Shown here piece by piece: positions 12,971-26,257 of a DNA stretch of 64,000 nt; within the stretch, counting starts at the first letter, position 1; each line of letters begins with the position of its first letter. Source of the DNA: Unio delphinus (Eukaryota; Mollusca; Bivalvia; Unionida; Unionidae); the NCBI GenBank assembly GCA_029339505.1, contig JAQISU010000115.1, forward strand, positions 6,223,501-6,287,500, read 5' to 3'. The position numbers were made by a program, and so were the translations under genes. The notes beneath the pieces are model-generated. The model ran no database searches. It was not told the DNA's origin and worked only from the letters and a program-made list of their open reading frames with translations.

Positions 12971-13059
12971 TAAAAAGATAGATAGATAGATATATATACA
13001 TACAGACAAATAGATAGATAGATAGATAAAAAGATAGATAGATCTATAGATAGACAGAC

Positions 13060-13141
<82 letters not shown>
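12756..13141. repeat. GATA/GACA microsatellite next to a splice donor
   Basis: A mixed tract of GATA and GACA units; the last block (about 13060-13141) is nearly pure GATA. It ends only about 57 bp from the exon 1 splice donor of MPEG1-like copy A. The mixture resembles Bkm-type GATA/GACA repeats. Confidence 0.92.
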
Positions 13142-13197
13142 GTAATCAGACAGACATACAGACTGACAGACATGTTATCCATATATACTTGGCATAC

Positions 13198-13677
13198 CTG
13201 TACCCTAATGGTGACAGCTTTTTCCATGCATTGATTCTCCTTCACACTTTTAAATTCATCAGAGAAGTGACCACTTATACCGACATTTAGTAATTGAAGA
13301 CCAGCGTCGACATTGATTGACCTTGATAATGTTGACGTATAGTCATTCCAGTGAACGAACAACTCCGCAAACGTTTCAACTTCACTGCTTTTCACTGAAA
13401 ATATTGTTACGCCATTCGGAATTAAATAAAGCCCGTCATCTGATAACTTGCATTGGGTGAAGTTGATGTTTAAAACCCGTCCCCTATCTTTGTTTATGAG
13501 ATTATCCCATCCTCCTCCTGGGAGAGTCTCAAACCTGAGAACCTGATTGTCTGTGTGTCGGAGACACAGCCTAGGATCCCCGGGAAGCAGGACGGGTTCA
13601 TTACTGTTTTCTGGGTTACCTCTAAACGTGAAGATGTACAGCAATACTAAACCTATGATAACAATAATTTCTCCCAT
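13198..13677 (-). pseudogene. MPEG1/perforin-2-like copy A, exon 1
   Basis: This exon is open: ATG at 13677, 160 codons, ending CAG|GTATGC at 13198, a phase-0 donor. It starts with a hydrophobic signal-like stretch (MGEIIVIIGLVLLYIFTF), then VLLPGDPRLC, FETLPGGGWDNL, DDGLYLIP and STLSRSINVDAGL, the N-terminal half of the MPEG1 MACPF region. It aligns throughout with copy B exon 1 (38410-38913). The exon itself has no lesion, but its partner exon 2 is broken, so I class it with the pseudogene. A truncated transcript remains possible. Confidence 0.82.
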
Positions 13678-13813
13678 TCTAAGACTTGAAAGAATATGTC
13701 TTTTTTTTTGCTGTTTTTTTTTAAAGACCAGGCACTAACTGAAAGAGTGTACCACAATGGAAATACCCACACTCACAATGGTTTGAGTATTTATATTTTG
13801 CGCATAAAGGGAA

Positions 13814-13838
13814 TGAGTCATATAAAAAGGAAATTCCC
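13814..13838 (-). promoter_or_regulatory. candidate AP-1 and NF-kB sites upstream of copy A
   Basis: TGAGTCA at 13814-13820 matches AP-1 and GGAAATTCCC at 13829-13838 matches the kB consensus. They are 8 bp apart and 137-161 bp upstream of the exon 1 ATG. Such sites are expected for an inducible immune gene but can arise by chance. I do not see the same pair in front of copy B. Confidence 0.4.
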
Positions 13839-13999
13839 AGCTCAGTCCCCGTTATTTATAGATTATAATGTCTGTCTAACATGTTATCGCGATTACAATT
13901 GCTAAGGTGCATTTTCATAAATATTATTAAGTAAGTATATTTATGACCATTTTGCTGACTAAAACCATATCATAAACGACTAATGTTTGCAATCAGTTG

Positions 14000-14002
14000 T
14001 CA

Positions 14003-14063
<61 letters not shown>

Positions 14064-14137
14064 AACCTACCCATCCATATATAACCAATCCTTTTCTTCA
14101 TTATACACAAACCTTTAGGTCCAAACGGTAAACACAA

Positions 14138-14202
<65 letters not shown>
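14000..14202. repeat. (AT)n and (TC)n microsatellites
   Basis: AT units at about 14006-14060 and a TC tract at about 14141-14201. Confidence 0.93.
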
Positions 14203-14203
<1 letters not shown>

Positions 14204-14474
14204 AAATTATATGAATACGCTATAAGTATATTGTATTTTTTTTGTTTCGAGCTAACATAAACCTGTATATGGATGCCTTGGGGACAAACACAACCGTGTG
14301 GACGAAACGCTTCAAACCCATTGTGCAGTGCATACCACTCAACAATGGAGGCACGATCTGACTCTTGTCCTGCTGGAAATGTGGGTTGGTCCTTGCGGGG
14401 AATTTTATTGCTCGTAGAAACGATTTTATGGACTAGATAACTGATGATAGTTTGACAATATTTTTGATGCATTT

Positions 14475-15049
14475 GACATGTATGATGGCGATAATTTGAC
14501 ATGTATGATGGCGATAATTTGACATGTATGATGGCGATAATTTGACATGTATGATGGCGGTAATTTGACATGTATGATGGCGATAATTTGACATGTATGA
14601 TGGCGATAATTTGACATGTATGATGGCGATAATTTGACATGTATGATGGCGATAATTTGACATGTATGATGGCGATAATTTGACATGTATGATGGTGATA
14701 ATTTGACATGTATGATGGCGATAATTTGACATGTATGATGGTGATAATTTGACATGTATGATGGCGATAATTTGACATGTATGATGGCGATAATTTGACA
14801 TGTATGATGGCGATAATTTGACATGTATGATGGCGATAATTTGACATGTATGATGGCCATAATTTGACATGTATGATGGTGATAATTTGACATGTATGAT
14901 GGCGATAATTTGACATGTATGATGGCGATAATTTGACATGTATGATGGTGATAATTTGACATGTATGATGGCGATAATTTGACATGTATGATGGTGATAA
15001 TTTGACATGTATGATGGCGATAATTTGACATGTATGATGGCGATAATTT
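14475..15049. repeat. 23-bp minisatellite, 25 copies
   Basis: Exactly 575 bp, or 25 units beginning GACATGTATGATGG and ending GATAATTT. Variation is almost confined to one base (GGCGATA versus GGTGATA, with single GGCGGTA and GGCCATA units). Twenty-three is not a multiple of three and the minus strand has no stop in any frame. That makes three long artefactual open frames with the same 23-residue repeat. I do not regard them as genes. Confidence 0.95.
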
Positions 15050-15099
15050 AGCTCTGATACTTATGAAACAAGCAACAAGTGTATAATTTCTAATATACA

Positions 15100-16035
15100 T
15101 GAAAATTGTCTTTTCGAGACGGATGAAAATATAACGTTCATTTAAAATGATGACTACAGCTTAGTCGATTATATTGTAACAGAGTTGTTTCCATTTATAT
15201 CAAGCTGATAATGATGACAAACGAATCCTTCCATTTTCCAATCTTGAAAAGCTTGAAATACACACAAAAAAAATGAAAAATAAATAAATGACAAATGAAA
15301 TACATGCTATAAAATATATCAGATCACAAGAGATTGTGTATATGATAAATATGCCAGTGAAGGTGACATTAGCGACGACTTTGAGGACGTTGACGATGAT
15401 AAGGATTGGCAGTTTTCAAATGAAAGACATCAATTAGGCATCTTTTCTCTAACCTTTTGAGAAGAATTGTATTGAACATGTCCAAGACATAACCGATTTA
15501 CTATCTTTGGATATAAAAAGTTGTGTAACAAAAAGGTTTGATTCTTTGTGAAGGAAATGTGCCCTGAAACACACCCACCGAACTTCCCAGCTTTATCACA
15601 AGAATGCAACCCCCAAATCAGAATCAAGGCTGCAATAAAGATAAAAAGGTTAAATTAAAAATTTTAAAATAGTATAGATTTACAAACCAGATTAATCATT
15701 AATACACATAGAATCTCATTAAAGACTCATTAAATGACTGTGTCTATTGAAAATGCCGTTCTACGAAAAGTCAATGGAAGATAAATTTGTACGGTCAATA
15801 AATGACCCTAAGAATTCTGGCATCGTTAAAGGGAAATGATCATGTATTAAACAATGACCGGTTATTAATTCCTTATGAATGTCTAACTGACATGAAAATA
15901 TCAATGACGACGAATGTACTGCAAGAAATGAGGATGGCAAATTTGAATTTAGTAAACCAATTACAAATCGCAAAATAATAGATAGCGTTCGCTCTTTCTG
16001 TCACCTTTTAGTGTGCTATTTAATATAATCTTTGA
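15100..16035. other. non-coding interval
   Basis: AT-rich sequence with no convincing gene. The stretch from about 15690 may belong to the LINE relic that follows, but I cannot read a continuous domain. Confidence 0.4.
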
Positions 16036-16039
16036 AACG

Positions 16040-16250
16040 TAGGAATTTCCTAAGGAGTTGCCAAAAAATATAATATGTCCGAATTGTCCGAATGAAAGTA
16101 TGAACTACCTGAGCGATTACTGTGGAATTTCTATAATAAAAGCACTCCGGAAAATATTCGCATCTATTTTTTCACAAACGGTTCTACATATGTGCAGAAA
16201 GCAATATTTCAATACATAAGTCTCGCACTGGCAAAAGAAACATAAAATCT
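16040..16250 (+). mobile_element. possible LINE reverse-transcriptase relic
   Basis: The plus-strand reading includes NYLSDYCGISIIKALRKIFA, which resembles the N(Y)RGISLL...LSKIFASIL block before the RT catalytic core of many LINEs. The frame is interrupted and nothing else of the element is clear. This is a weak call. Confidence 0.4.
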
Positions 16251-16287
16251 TAAAGAGATTTGTGATAATATATTAAGGCTGTATATA

Positions 16288-16376
<89 letters not shown>
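16288..16376. repeat. (TG)n(GA)n microsatellite
   Basis: A compound TG tract followed by a GA tract. Confidence 0.95.
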
Positions 16377-16379
<3 letters not shown>

Positions 16380-16504
16380 CAAATGATGTACCTGCTAGGT
16401 GATACTTGCAAATACACTTGAGCCAGCAAAGTTAAAAATGATCGAGTTTCTCGTTGTTCAGACGACATCTATTTGATTACGCATTACAGACCAGGTCAAG
16501 TAAT

Positions 16505-17390
16505 AGACGCTAGTCAACAAAATACGCTAGTCATAATATACGCTAGTCAACAAAATACGCTAGTCATAATATACGCTAGTCAACAAAATACGCTAGTCAT
16601 AATATACGCTAGTCATAATATACGTTAGTTAACAAAATACGCTAGTCATAATATATGCTAGTCATAATATATGCTAGTCATAATATACGCTAGTCAACAA
16701 AATACGCTAGTCATAATATACACTAGTCAACAAAATACGCTAGTCATAATATTCGCTAGTCATAATATACGCTAGTTATAATATACGCTAGTTAACAAAA
16801 TACGCTAGTCATAATATACGCTAGTCATAATATACGCTAGTCAACAAAATACGCTAGTCATAATACACGCTAGTCAACAAAATACGCTAGTCATAATATA
16901 CGCTAGTCAACAAAATACGCTAGTCATAATATACGCTAGTCAACAAAATACGCTAGTCATAATATACGCTAGTCATAATATACGCTAGTCAACAAAATAC
17001 GCTAGTCATAATATACGCGAGTCATAATATACGCTAGTCATAAAATACGCTAGTCATAATATACGCTAGTCATAATATACGCTAGTCATAAAATACGCTA
17101 GTCATAATATACGCTAGTCATAAAATACGCTAGTCATAAAATACGCTAGTCATAATATACGCTAGTCATAATATACGCTAGTCATAATAAACGCTAGTCA
17201 TAATATACGCTAGTCATAATATACGCTAGTCAACAAAATACGCTAGTCATAATATACGCGAGTCATAATATACGCTAGTCATAAAATACGCTAGTCATAA
17301 TATACGCTAGTCATAATATACGCTAGTCATAAAATACGCTAGTCATAATATACGCTAGTCATAAAATACGCTAGTCATAATAAACGCTTG
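16505..17390. repeat. two-type 16/17-bp minisatellite
   Basis: About 55 units of TACGCTAGTCATAATA (16 bp) mixed with TACGCTAGTCAACAAAA (17 bp). The left part alternates the two types. The right part is mostly the 16-bp type with an A variant (CATAAAA). Unit orders near 16985-17110 and 17222-17350 are the same, so multi-unit blocks were copied. No coding potential. Confidence 0.92.
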
Positions 17391-17399
17391 CTGCAATTA

Positions 17400-20040
17400 G
17401 TACAAGTCATTGGAAATTCAGAAATATTTAGCATCAGATCTCACTTTCATTTACAGAAAAGCATTTGCATCTTTTCGATGTTGTACACGTGAGTTAATGA
17501 TTCTAAGAGGAATACACTAAAACTGAAAGAGATCAAAGAGTTTGCTTCTTAAATAAAATGTCAAGTGTGTAATAGATGAGTACCATTTTTGTATGTATAT
17601 GTATTTCTTATACCAATTTAAGACGGACAGATCCCGATTATCATATCAACTGTTAAGTGGATCAATTTACCAATCTAATGTCTACTCAGAATACACAACT
17701 GATGATTCAAAATTTATGCATTTTGCTATTAAACTGAGAGATCCGCCGTAAAAGTGTCACTATCAACACCTTAACAAGTGTAATTGATGTAATTGATAAT
17801 ACTGCTTATGGAGAATTTTTAAAAATCAAACTTTGTTTAATATGTCATTTGTTATGTGTTATGTCAGGAGTCCCAAATTACTGAATAAATATTATGTTCC
17901 GCTCTGATACCTATTCAACGTTCTACCAACCTCTGTGTGGCCTTTTCTTTGATACTAAGCAATGTTATGGTCAGAGTAAACCTCCAGTCCTTCACAGAGA
18001 AAATGGCGTAGTGGTCCAACTGATTAAAGTTTTGGAAAAAGAGATTGACTTACTTTTATCCCTGGCTCATCTCCAGTTTACAGATCTATTACTAACCACC
18101 AGGCTCTACAAACTGGCTACCGATCTTCCTCATAAAGACTTCGATATAACGCACATGATGTCCCATTTCTAACCGCTAAGGGTTTTTTTCCATATGAATA
18201 AGTCACTGCTCTTCTAAATACTCGCCTAGGTAGTTTAAACTTATACCCACCTGGATAAAAATTAATATTTGTCCAACCTCCCATGGTCCATAAATTATTT
18301 TTCCGATGCGTGAAAGAAAAGGTCACGCAGGATAACTGGAAGAAGGAGTGATGGAATATTCGCAGAAAAATGGCAATGACCTTAGGTCAAGTCGAGTCGA
18401 GTAAGTTCAGTGATTTCCAATACGCGACAGGCACATGCTGACAGCCAGTGGGAACAAAACCTCCAAGGTTTTTTGTGGTTGTATGTAGTCCTCAATCCCT
18501 CTCCATTACAGTCAAGAGTTAAGCTTTCATCGCTAGCATACTGTGCTGTTTTTCCGCTAAGGTCTTACTGGACAGTTTGTTTGGCAAATTTTTGTCTGAC
18601 AATGACCTATATCAGAAAAATGATAATAATATTACATTAAAGACACAAATAAAAGTTAACTAATAATTTGTGTTGAAATGATGCTTGTGAGATTCTGACT
18701 GAGTAATTAAAGTTAATTCCTTATGCAAGTAGATGATTTTATACTGGATCAACACTGCCCCCAACTCCTCTTTTTTTGCTTTCATACAGAAAAGGGGTGT
18801 TTTTAATATTTTCCTGTGACAAGACAGATAAAAGAATCAGTATGTGCCTTATACATGAATAAAGTTCCTTAGTACTTAACAAATTAGCATACTTTTCATT
18901 ACCCATCAACCATCTAGATTTTTAGATATTTACCTCTTTAGCAGACACATGTAAATACGCAAGACAAGTCCGCGACTCATTTGAAGCCCAAGTTATGCAT
19001 TTGATCTCCTGTGTTAGTCTAACTGTGACAGGCAGTCACCAACAAGCAACCAGTTTCCAAGCCTAACTCAAAGTAAATCTAAACCACATTACAGATTTAG
19101 CTTATGTGTGAAGTGAAAAATGCTAGGATTGTGATAATTAGGCTCATGCCTTCTACCTTAAATATTAGGTGTCAAAATGCGAAACTATCCAGTGAGACCA
19201 ACACGTCGGACTGTTTATACGTTACACCATAGATACACCGTGTCTCTAATTGGCGTGTGTCTACCATTCAACGACTCCGTCGAAAAAACATTATCGTTCC
19301 GTGACTTAGCTTAACGCGGTTCAAGTTGGAGCCAATTTGTCGACTATTCTGTTGAAATGAAAATGATCAAATGGAGGTGAACATATCGATTTTGTTTTCT
19401 CTATAACTAAATTTAAATCCATCGTAACCCCCCCCCCCCCCCAATCGGGAATACAAATTTATTATAACATTACACAATATATGCAAAGTCTTTTTTGAAC
19501 AATACAATAGCAGGATAACTAGCGAGAAACACCTGGGAAATGTTTTCTTTAGAAATCACATCCAATGCAAAGTGCGAAATAGTGGGACGGAACCTAAATA
19601 TCAGTGACTTGTTTTCAAAAACTACATGACCATTTGAATTATGGAGAGGGGGTGGATAGGTGTCCGTAAAGCTGTCATAGTATTTTGTGGCAGAAATAGC
19701 CGAGGTAACTTCGAATGGAAAGTACGTAAAGCTTTGACCGTCTTTAAACTCCATTTGTAATTTTTTTTAAATTGAACATAAACTTTAATTTTTAATCCAT
19801 AAACAAATGCGATGTAAATTGACGAAACGTTACAGCACACAGATGATACAACAATAAAAAAATCACAAGGAGCAAATACATATCGGGCATACAAATGCCT
19901 AAAATAGGAGTTTGTTTTAGGGACGTATGATGAATATTATTATTGGGTACACAGTGGGGAAATATGTGAATTTTGCAATGCGGATGTCACTATATTAATC
20001 TACTGGACTTTAACAAGACAAAACACTCCAAGGTTTATGA
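17400..20040. other. non-coding interval
   Basis: No gene could be supported. Open frames at 17894-18172 (+, 92 residues) and 19470-19754 (-, 94 residues, starting MEFKDGQSFTYFPFEV) lack any family I recognise. A C10+ run lies near 19430. Confidence 0.4.
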
Positions 20041-20049
20041 AATTTTTCC

Positions 20050-20430
20050 CGTCTGACCAAGGCCCATTTTGACTAAATAATACTTAGCCTAACTGATAAA
20101 TGCCTACTTTGACTAATACCTGTTGTGACTGACCATCACCTATTCTGACTGAACAATACTGATGGTGAATGACCTTGTCTATTTTTACTGATCAGAATAT
20201 ATTATTACCGACAAATAACTAATACGGTTAACGAACACATATTGCCATTGTATAATATATATTTTGACTGACCAATATCTATTTTGACTAACACCCTTGT
20301 GACTGACCACTGTCTAGTGTGACTAACCAGAACATTGTGCAATACATAATGCGACCTAGCAGTATCTGTTTCGACTGACCAGGACCTATTCTGGCTGACC
20401 AGCATCCATTCTGACTCATCCAAACTAACT
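20050..20430. repeat. degenerate roughly 20-bp minisatellite
   Basis: Many diverged units follow the scheme TGACTGACCA plus A/CCTATT (for example near 20050, 20130, 20265, 20375). Spacing varies, so this is an old array. The minus-strand frame at 20205-20423 is a repeat artefact. Confidence 0.7.
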
Positions 20431-20539
20431 GTAACTCATCACTATTGTAACCATTCATTGGAACGGAGCATGAAAATGCTACTAATGAGGTCCATAGGCA
20501 AGGCGGATAAAAAATATATTGCTATACTGGCGGGGGGGG

Positions 20540-23500
20540 GGGGGAATTGGTAGTGTAAAATCAAAATCGATATGCATTTAAACAATTGCACAGGGATGAA
20601 TTAGCTGAAAATAGACATGCATTATTACAATCTAACATTGACGAATGACAGGAAATATAAAACTGATACAAACTTGCATGTATGAATGGCGGCGGAAAGA
20701 CTTACATTATATCGAAATCCTTTCAGATATATATAACAGGAAATATGCTTTATTTCTTTATAACTTTATTCCATTGCAAATTGACCCTTTAAAACTACGA
20801 TGCTGGTTATTTTGTAAACAATACATTTAATGGATATTTGCCAGAGATTCAATTTTTTTACCAAATATATTTTTAAACTTCCGATTCAATGTTAGCGGAT
20901 TTAATGGATAAAACAGTTTAAAGTGAGCAAAACTATTAAATTCGTTTAAATTTATTTTACTTGTGTTATTAGAATTCTATGGTATTAAACAAACTAAACG
21001 AAAAGAGCAAAAACTTAAATTTCTTGTAAAATTAAACAAACCATTTCCTTTAAATACAAACTGAAACTGAACCAAAAAGAATCTTACGGCAATAGGAATT
21101 AAATCCCAAATAATCCTAGAATTACTAACCATGTCCTAAAGTATAAAATTCTGAATAAACATGCCCAGCTGTCTTCTACTGACTCACGATAATACTATCC
21201 AAGAAAATATCCTTATTTGAATTTCATTATAAATACAAGTCTCGAAATCCAAGAATGTTATTTTAGATCAGCACTTTTGATAAATAATCTGAATATTTAA
21301 ATTCTAGCCTAAATGATATACTGGATAGAACAATAAGGGTGCCTCAGATGGTATTGCAGGAATAAAGAGCTTTCCCAAAAAACAAAATGTTATACTCCTT
21401 TACCTGACCAAGGTCACATTGTTTAACTTTTTCTAAAAAAATCTATTACCTAATGGAAAATTTCATTCTAGAAGGTTCCAAATGTAAGTTGTAATAAGAC
21501 GATGTGTCAATAAATTATAATAACGAACACGGTAAACACAATGTCCTTGACTCAATTTAAGATATTAATCCTAATAATTATCCGTCAGTCAGTATAACAA
21601 TTTATGAATGTTGTTTACAAAACTGTAACTGATTTCGGACAATGTCAACTGTACAGCTTTACATTACTCACAACTTACAATGAAATAAAAAAAAAAAATT
21701 CACCAAATAAACAATGCAATAACACAGTAGGGCATCCGCAAATGGTCTGTGAAGATCAACCGGGAGAGAGCACCCTCCAAACATTTTATATATATATATG
21801 TATAAAAGTTTGTAATTCGTATATTAGCAATGACACCCAAAGCACGAGACACGATACAACCATTGCTGAACAGACAACATGGCGCATGGAAGAAACTGGA
21901 GTATTAGAATGGGCTGCAGGGATTTATTCTATTTGTCTTTGAGATCTGCTGCTGGAACAGTTCACCACCTTTTAAGATCTGTAAAGCGTCATTAATTCAG
22001 GCCAGGATTTTGGATTAAATATACGTATAGCTGTTGTTTTAGCCATGTGTCGGATTTTTCTGATAAACTTTTCCAGCTGTGACCTAACTATAGTTCCTGT
22101 CCTTTATCATAGTTTATGTTCCATTCATTCAGAGCAGCGATATGTATATATTTTCTAGCATAATCATGAATTTGTGTATATGTATATATTTTCTAGCATA
22201 ATCATGAATTTGTGTCATTTTCCTCTTTAAGATCATATGCATTAAAACTTACCCATTCATTTTCAGGTTAACAATAAGTAATATTACTTGGTACAGCGGT
22301 GTCTCGACCCAACGCTATAGAAAATAGCGGGACACCTGTCGACTCGTGAGTTATGCAAGTCAATATGAACACATGAATAAGGCTATCCAAATCCCTTTAG
22401 GTCTTTATTGAAAGGAAAAACTCTGATCTTTGATCTTTAAACTAAGCCACAGAGTGAGATCTTTGAGGGTAAGTTTTTAATTACCACAAGACAACACATT
22501 CCTTAATTTGCACGTGATTTCAGTGTTTGAACCTGATATGCATGTTTGCTTCTCTCCACTTTGAATAAATATAACGGACCACAAGCAAATATTTATTACC
22601 AATATCGAGTTTTGGCATGAATAACTCATAACATCTACTTCATCTATTTCTAATGGGACACCTACTAAGATGAACTTTCAGCTTTTGGACTGGGCTTTGT
22701 CTTGATGTGCAAATGTGACTTTATTATTGTTACGAACATCCTTAGAACGACCATACGAAAAGAATATAATTTTAAATTTATACGCAACTTTTTCGATGCT
22801 TAAATGCCTTGAAGTAGGACTATTATGCATGCAGGAAGGCGTGGTTTCAGACATTGAGAAATCAATCTCCAGTCTACTATCTTTCTAACATTACTCTTCT
22901 TTTTTCAGTATAGTAATCCGTTCTATATTTAATGTTTTAATATGTCAATACTGTTTCATAGCTGCATTACCGGTTGATATTTTGGACTATTCATGCTTAG
23001 ATTCCAAGTCTTAGAAAGCTAGAATCTTATCAATATTAGGATCTTCCTTGTGAAATTCATGATCTCTTTCCTAAGTTTACCATGTTGCAAATGCTTTATA
23101 GATCCTTCGGCCATGTATCATTGACTCTTGATAATGAATCTGTAATTTTTCTTTAACTATGACTCAGGTAGCACATCAAAAGAGACATCAATTTGCATGG
23201 CACAACTTTCTACTTTCCTTGGCATTTCATGAAATTTAATTATTGTATCTTGCCGTAATGTGCTATAAATCTCTTGGATTTCTCAAGGTGACATCATTTC
23301 GTATTACCAAGTATTTAAAAAACAATCCCTCTTTCATTCAGAACTCAATACTCTTACTACTCTAGGGTCTAAAAATAAGTAAAAAAAAGCAAAAATAATA
23401 ATTTATTTCGCTAGAATTTAAAAACGAACATGTAAAAGCAACATAAAGTATTGTGAATAAATTCCCACATAACCCAAAAAGTTTATCACAAGTCCAAAAG

Positions 23501-23560
23501 CATAATGTTTTGAATGAATTCCACGTGTTCAATGTGATGATGCAATATTAGTCTTGAATG
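20540..23560. other. non-coding interval with small duplications
   Basis: No gene is recognised. A 38-bp tandem duplication containing TTTTCTAGCATAATCATG lies at about 22141-22216. Patches around 21080-21180 (AATTAAATCCCAAATAATCC) resemble the LTR-like repeat at 24606 onward and may be another decayed copy. Confidence 0.4.
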
Positions 23561-23565
23561 TGCTG

Positions 23566-24580
23566 TGTTACGTGCTTAGGCTCGAATAAACAGTAACATA
23601 GAAAGAGTGAAAATAACAGGCTTGTAAAAACTTAATAAACAATTTATTGAGCACAAATATTTTCCAGAAAAGAAAAATAAACTTTCAGTTTTAATAATCA
23701 ATTCCAAAATTAATCCAAAAATAATTAAAAATATAATCCTCTAGTGAAATTGCAAAAGTCTTGGCAATAAAATGTCCTAATAATTCCCAGTTCGAATCTT
23801 AGTGAAGCATCCAAGATGGAAGACGATGTCACGTGATGAAGTAAGTCAGTTCTAGTCTTATGAAAGTCAATGAGCACAATTGTTTTCCAGATAAATAACT
23901 AAATAAATCCTCTTGATCCAAACGAATTGATATAATTTCCAGTACAAGGTAGTTTAAAATAACTCAAAACAACAACTTAAAATTCTAACAGTCCAACTTC
24001 TACTAAATAGTTCGCTCTAAAACATCATTTATATACCTGTTTTTACGTAAACAAAGGAGGGGTCACATGATCTTCTAGAATCTTTAGAACAGATTTACGT
24101 TCAAAAAATCTCGTGCACACCGTATGACCCAGATAAGAATAAGTTATTTTTACTCTCAAGAACTAAAAATAGAAAGATTTTTATAACAAAGCTCCATAAT
24201 GTCCTTGGAATCAACCAATATTTTAAAAGCTTGTTTACAACTCTGAATCTAGGTCAGAAATGAGGTCAACATCTGGTGTTTATTTGTAGAGTACGGGTAA
24301 TCTCCGAATGAATGAATCTTAAACTTAAAATGTCAAATTTGAATCTGCCAAACAAAAAATTAAAACAAAAATAAATGACTTAAATCCTCTTGATCCAAAC
24401 GAATTGAAATAATTTCCAGTACAAGGTAGTTTAAAATAACTCAAAACAACAACTTAATATTCTAACAACCCAACTTTTACTAAATAGTTCGCTCTAAAAC
24501 ATCATTTATATACCTGTTTTTACGTAAACAATCAAACAATTAAAACAAAAATAAATGACTTAATTCAAATAAACGTAACT
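23566..24580 (-). mobile_element. solo LTR-like element with internal duplication
   Basis: Reads TGTTACG at its left end and ...CGTAAC at its right. It is the reverse complement of the LTR at 37324-38128 over most of its length; both share the TACGTAAAAACAGGTATATA promoter-like block on the opposite strand. An internal part (about 23907-24055) is duplicated at about 24380-24530, which lengthens this copy. Confidence 0.7.
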
Positions 24581-24605
24581 GCTGATAAACTAATAATCTT
24601 CATAT

Positions 24606-24890
24606 TGTTACGAGCCTATGCTCTTAAAATAAGTAGCAGAAAAGAATGAAGACACAATCTTTGTAAAATTTAACAAATAATTTATTTCCACAGAATAAAA
24701 AGTGAAAAATGAGAAAAGATATTATGGTATTGCGAATTAAATCCCAAACAAAATCCAAGAATTAAACACACTAGTCCTAGTAATAAAAAGTCCTGAACTC
24801 AGTTCAAATCCCGAAGAAATAAAAAACATTGAAGGCGATGACGTATCTGTTATAACCCACGTAGTACTAATGTGTCACAGTTTCTTGTTG
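24606..24890 (-). mobile_element. diverged LTR fragment of the same family
   Basis: Starts TGTTACGAGCC and keeps patches of the 23566-24580 LTR (the AATAATTTATT block, then CCAAGAATTAAACACACTAG, then GAAGGCGATGACG). It is clearly older, and its right boundary is uncertain. Confidence 0.5.
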
Positions 24891-25639
24891 AACCACGGAT
24901 AAAGTAGTATATGTTTGATTCCAGTATAAATTCAAATTCATGCCTTTATTCAAGAATTTTGTCAGAACACATTTGTATTTCTAGAGAAAATATCACTTGA
25001 ATTCAATAATTTGAAGAAAATAAAATTCAGCCCAAACTGGACCCAACATAGCACATTTTAAAGTGCAAGATGTTAAATCACAACTGGTAAAATTATCACA
25101 GTCAAACGATAATATAATTCACTGCGTGACCTCAGGTCACATAAGCAATTCCTAAAAACAACCATTACCTATTGGAAAGTAACCTTGTAGAATGATTATG
25201 TTTACTTAAAACACAATAGCCTTTAACATTCATAACTCTGACCCTGATAAACATATTTACCACTTCTTGTTTACCTGAATACCAATTCAGCTAATGAGCG
25301 CATACACATAGATTATAATAAAGTTATTTTAGTATTTTATTTACATAAATTAAATTTAAAAAATAGTTCATCAAGTCAAGAAAATATGAACTCAATTTTA
25401 GACAATGTGTGTTGTAACACAGCCAAATTTTCTCAGGCCATTCAATTGGATCACCAATTGGTAAGTGACTTTGGTGGAAAGGATTTACCTTACACAAATC
25501 AAATACATAACTGAAACTCAAAACACATTCAAGGTTGAAATTCCTAAAGTCCGATTGCACAAAGAGATGAATAAAATTGGGTTTTCCGGTGACATATTGT
25601 CAGCAAGCAACCCATCGGGTAGCATCTAAAAATGAAAAT

Positions 25640-26245
25640 GTTCTGCAGGTTATTATTTTAGCGGTGAACATTTGGTAGACACAATTGCTGACAGGTTCGA
25701 AGCAGCATTTGGCAAAGCCCTGAACAGAGGCAAAAAGGTGTTAAGACTGAGTACCATCAAGTGGTGCTGAGGAAATTTCAGGATACTAATACGTGATCGA
25801 TCAGGTTTATCAGTAGTTTGTTTAAAATTTTGGGTGGATATCCACAACAAAATATAGATTTTTACATGTTTTTTAGATAGTAGTACAGAATGTGAGTCCT
25901 AAGATCAACAACAATTTATTGATTTTCACAAAGCTTTTAGATCCCCGGTAGAACTGAACGAATGACTCATTTTAATGTTTGTGTACTCGGATATGGTGGA
26001 GTACAACGTGGTTAGACACACCTCCATACCATTACCACGTGTCATTCCTTTCAAAGTGGATTATTCCACTACCAGTGACAGGAAGGTGGAAACAACTATC
26101 ACGTTCACCACGAATATGTACATTCTCACTATTTACCGGTCAGGAAATTTTATTTCGACAGTGTCAGCTTTTCTATAAAAGGAGATCAGGGACAAAATAT
26201 TCCATTCTCCAAATGGAAAATACATTTTCGAAAACGATTGTTTAA
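25640..26245 (+). pseudogene. Polinton penton-like minor capsid protein relic
   Basis: Corresponds to the middle and C-terminal parts of the gene at 58971-59912. Readable pieces include the GYYFSG..L...AARF region (25648-25725) and FVYSDMVEYNVVRHTS followed by LPRVIPFKVD (from 25975). Frameshifts break it repeatedly and its N-terminal third is not found. Confidence 0.8.
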
Positions 26246-26257
26246 CGATTGCAAGTC

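Noticed and set aside
12524..13200. Open frames through the AT, GA and GATA/GACA tracts, including the extended frame of exon 1.
   Set aside because: They come from simple repeats; the splice donor at 13198 explains where coding ends.
14200..15100. Three long minus-strand frames (up to 261 residues) across the 23-bp array.
   Set aside because: They are different-frame readings of one stop-free repeat and contain no non-repeat domain.
14475..17390. Regular arrays that might be taken for CRISPR.
   Set aside because: Units are directly adjacent without unique spacers, there are no cas genes, and the window is clearly eukaryotic.
19470..19754. Minus-strand frame of 94 residues (MEFKDGQSFTYF...).
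   Set aside because: Looks mildly protein-like but no family, splice signal or neighbour supports it; left as unassigned.
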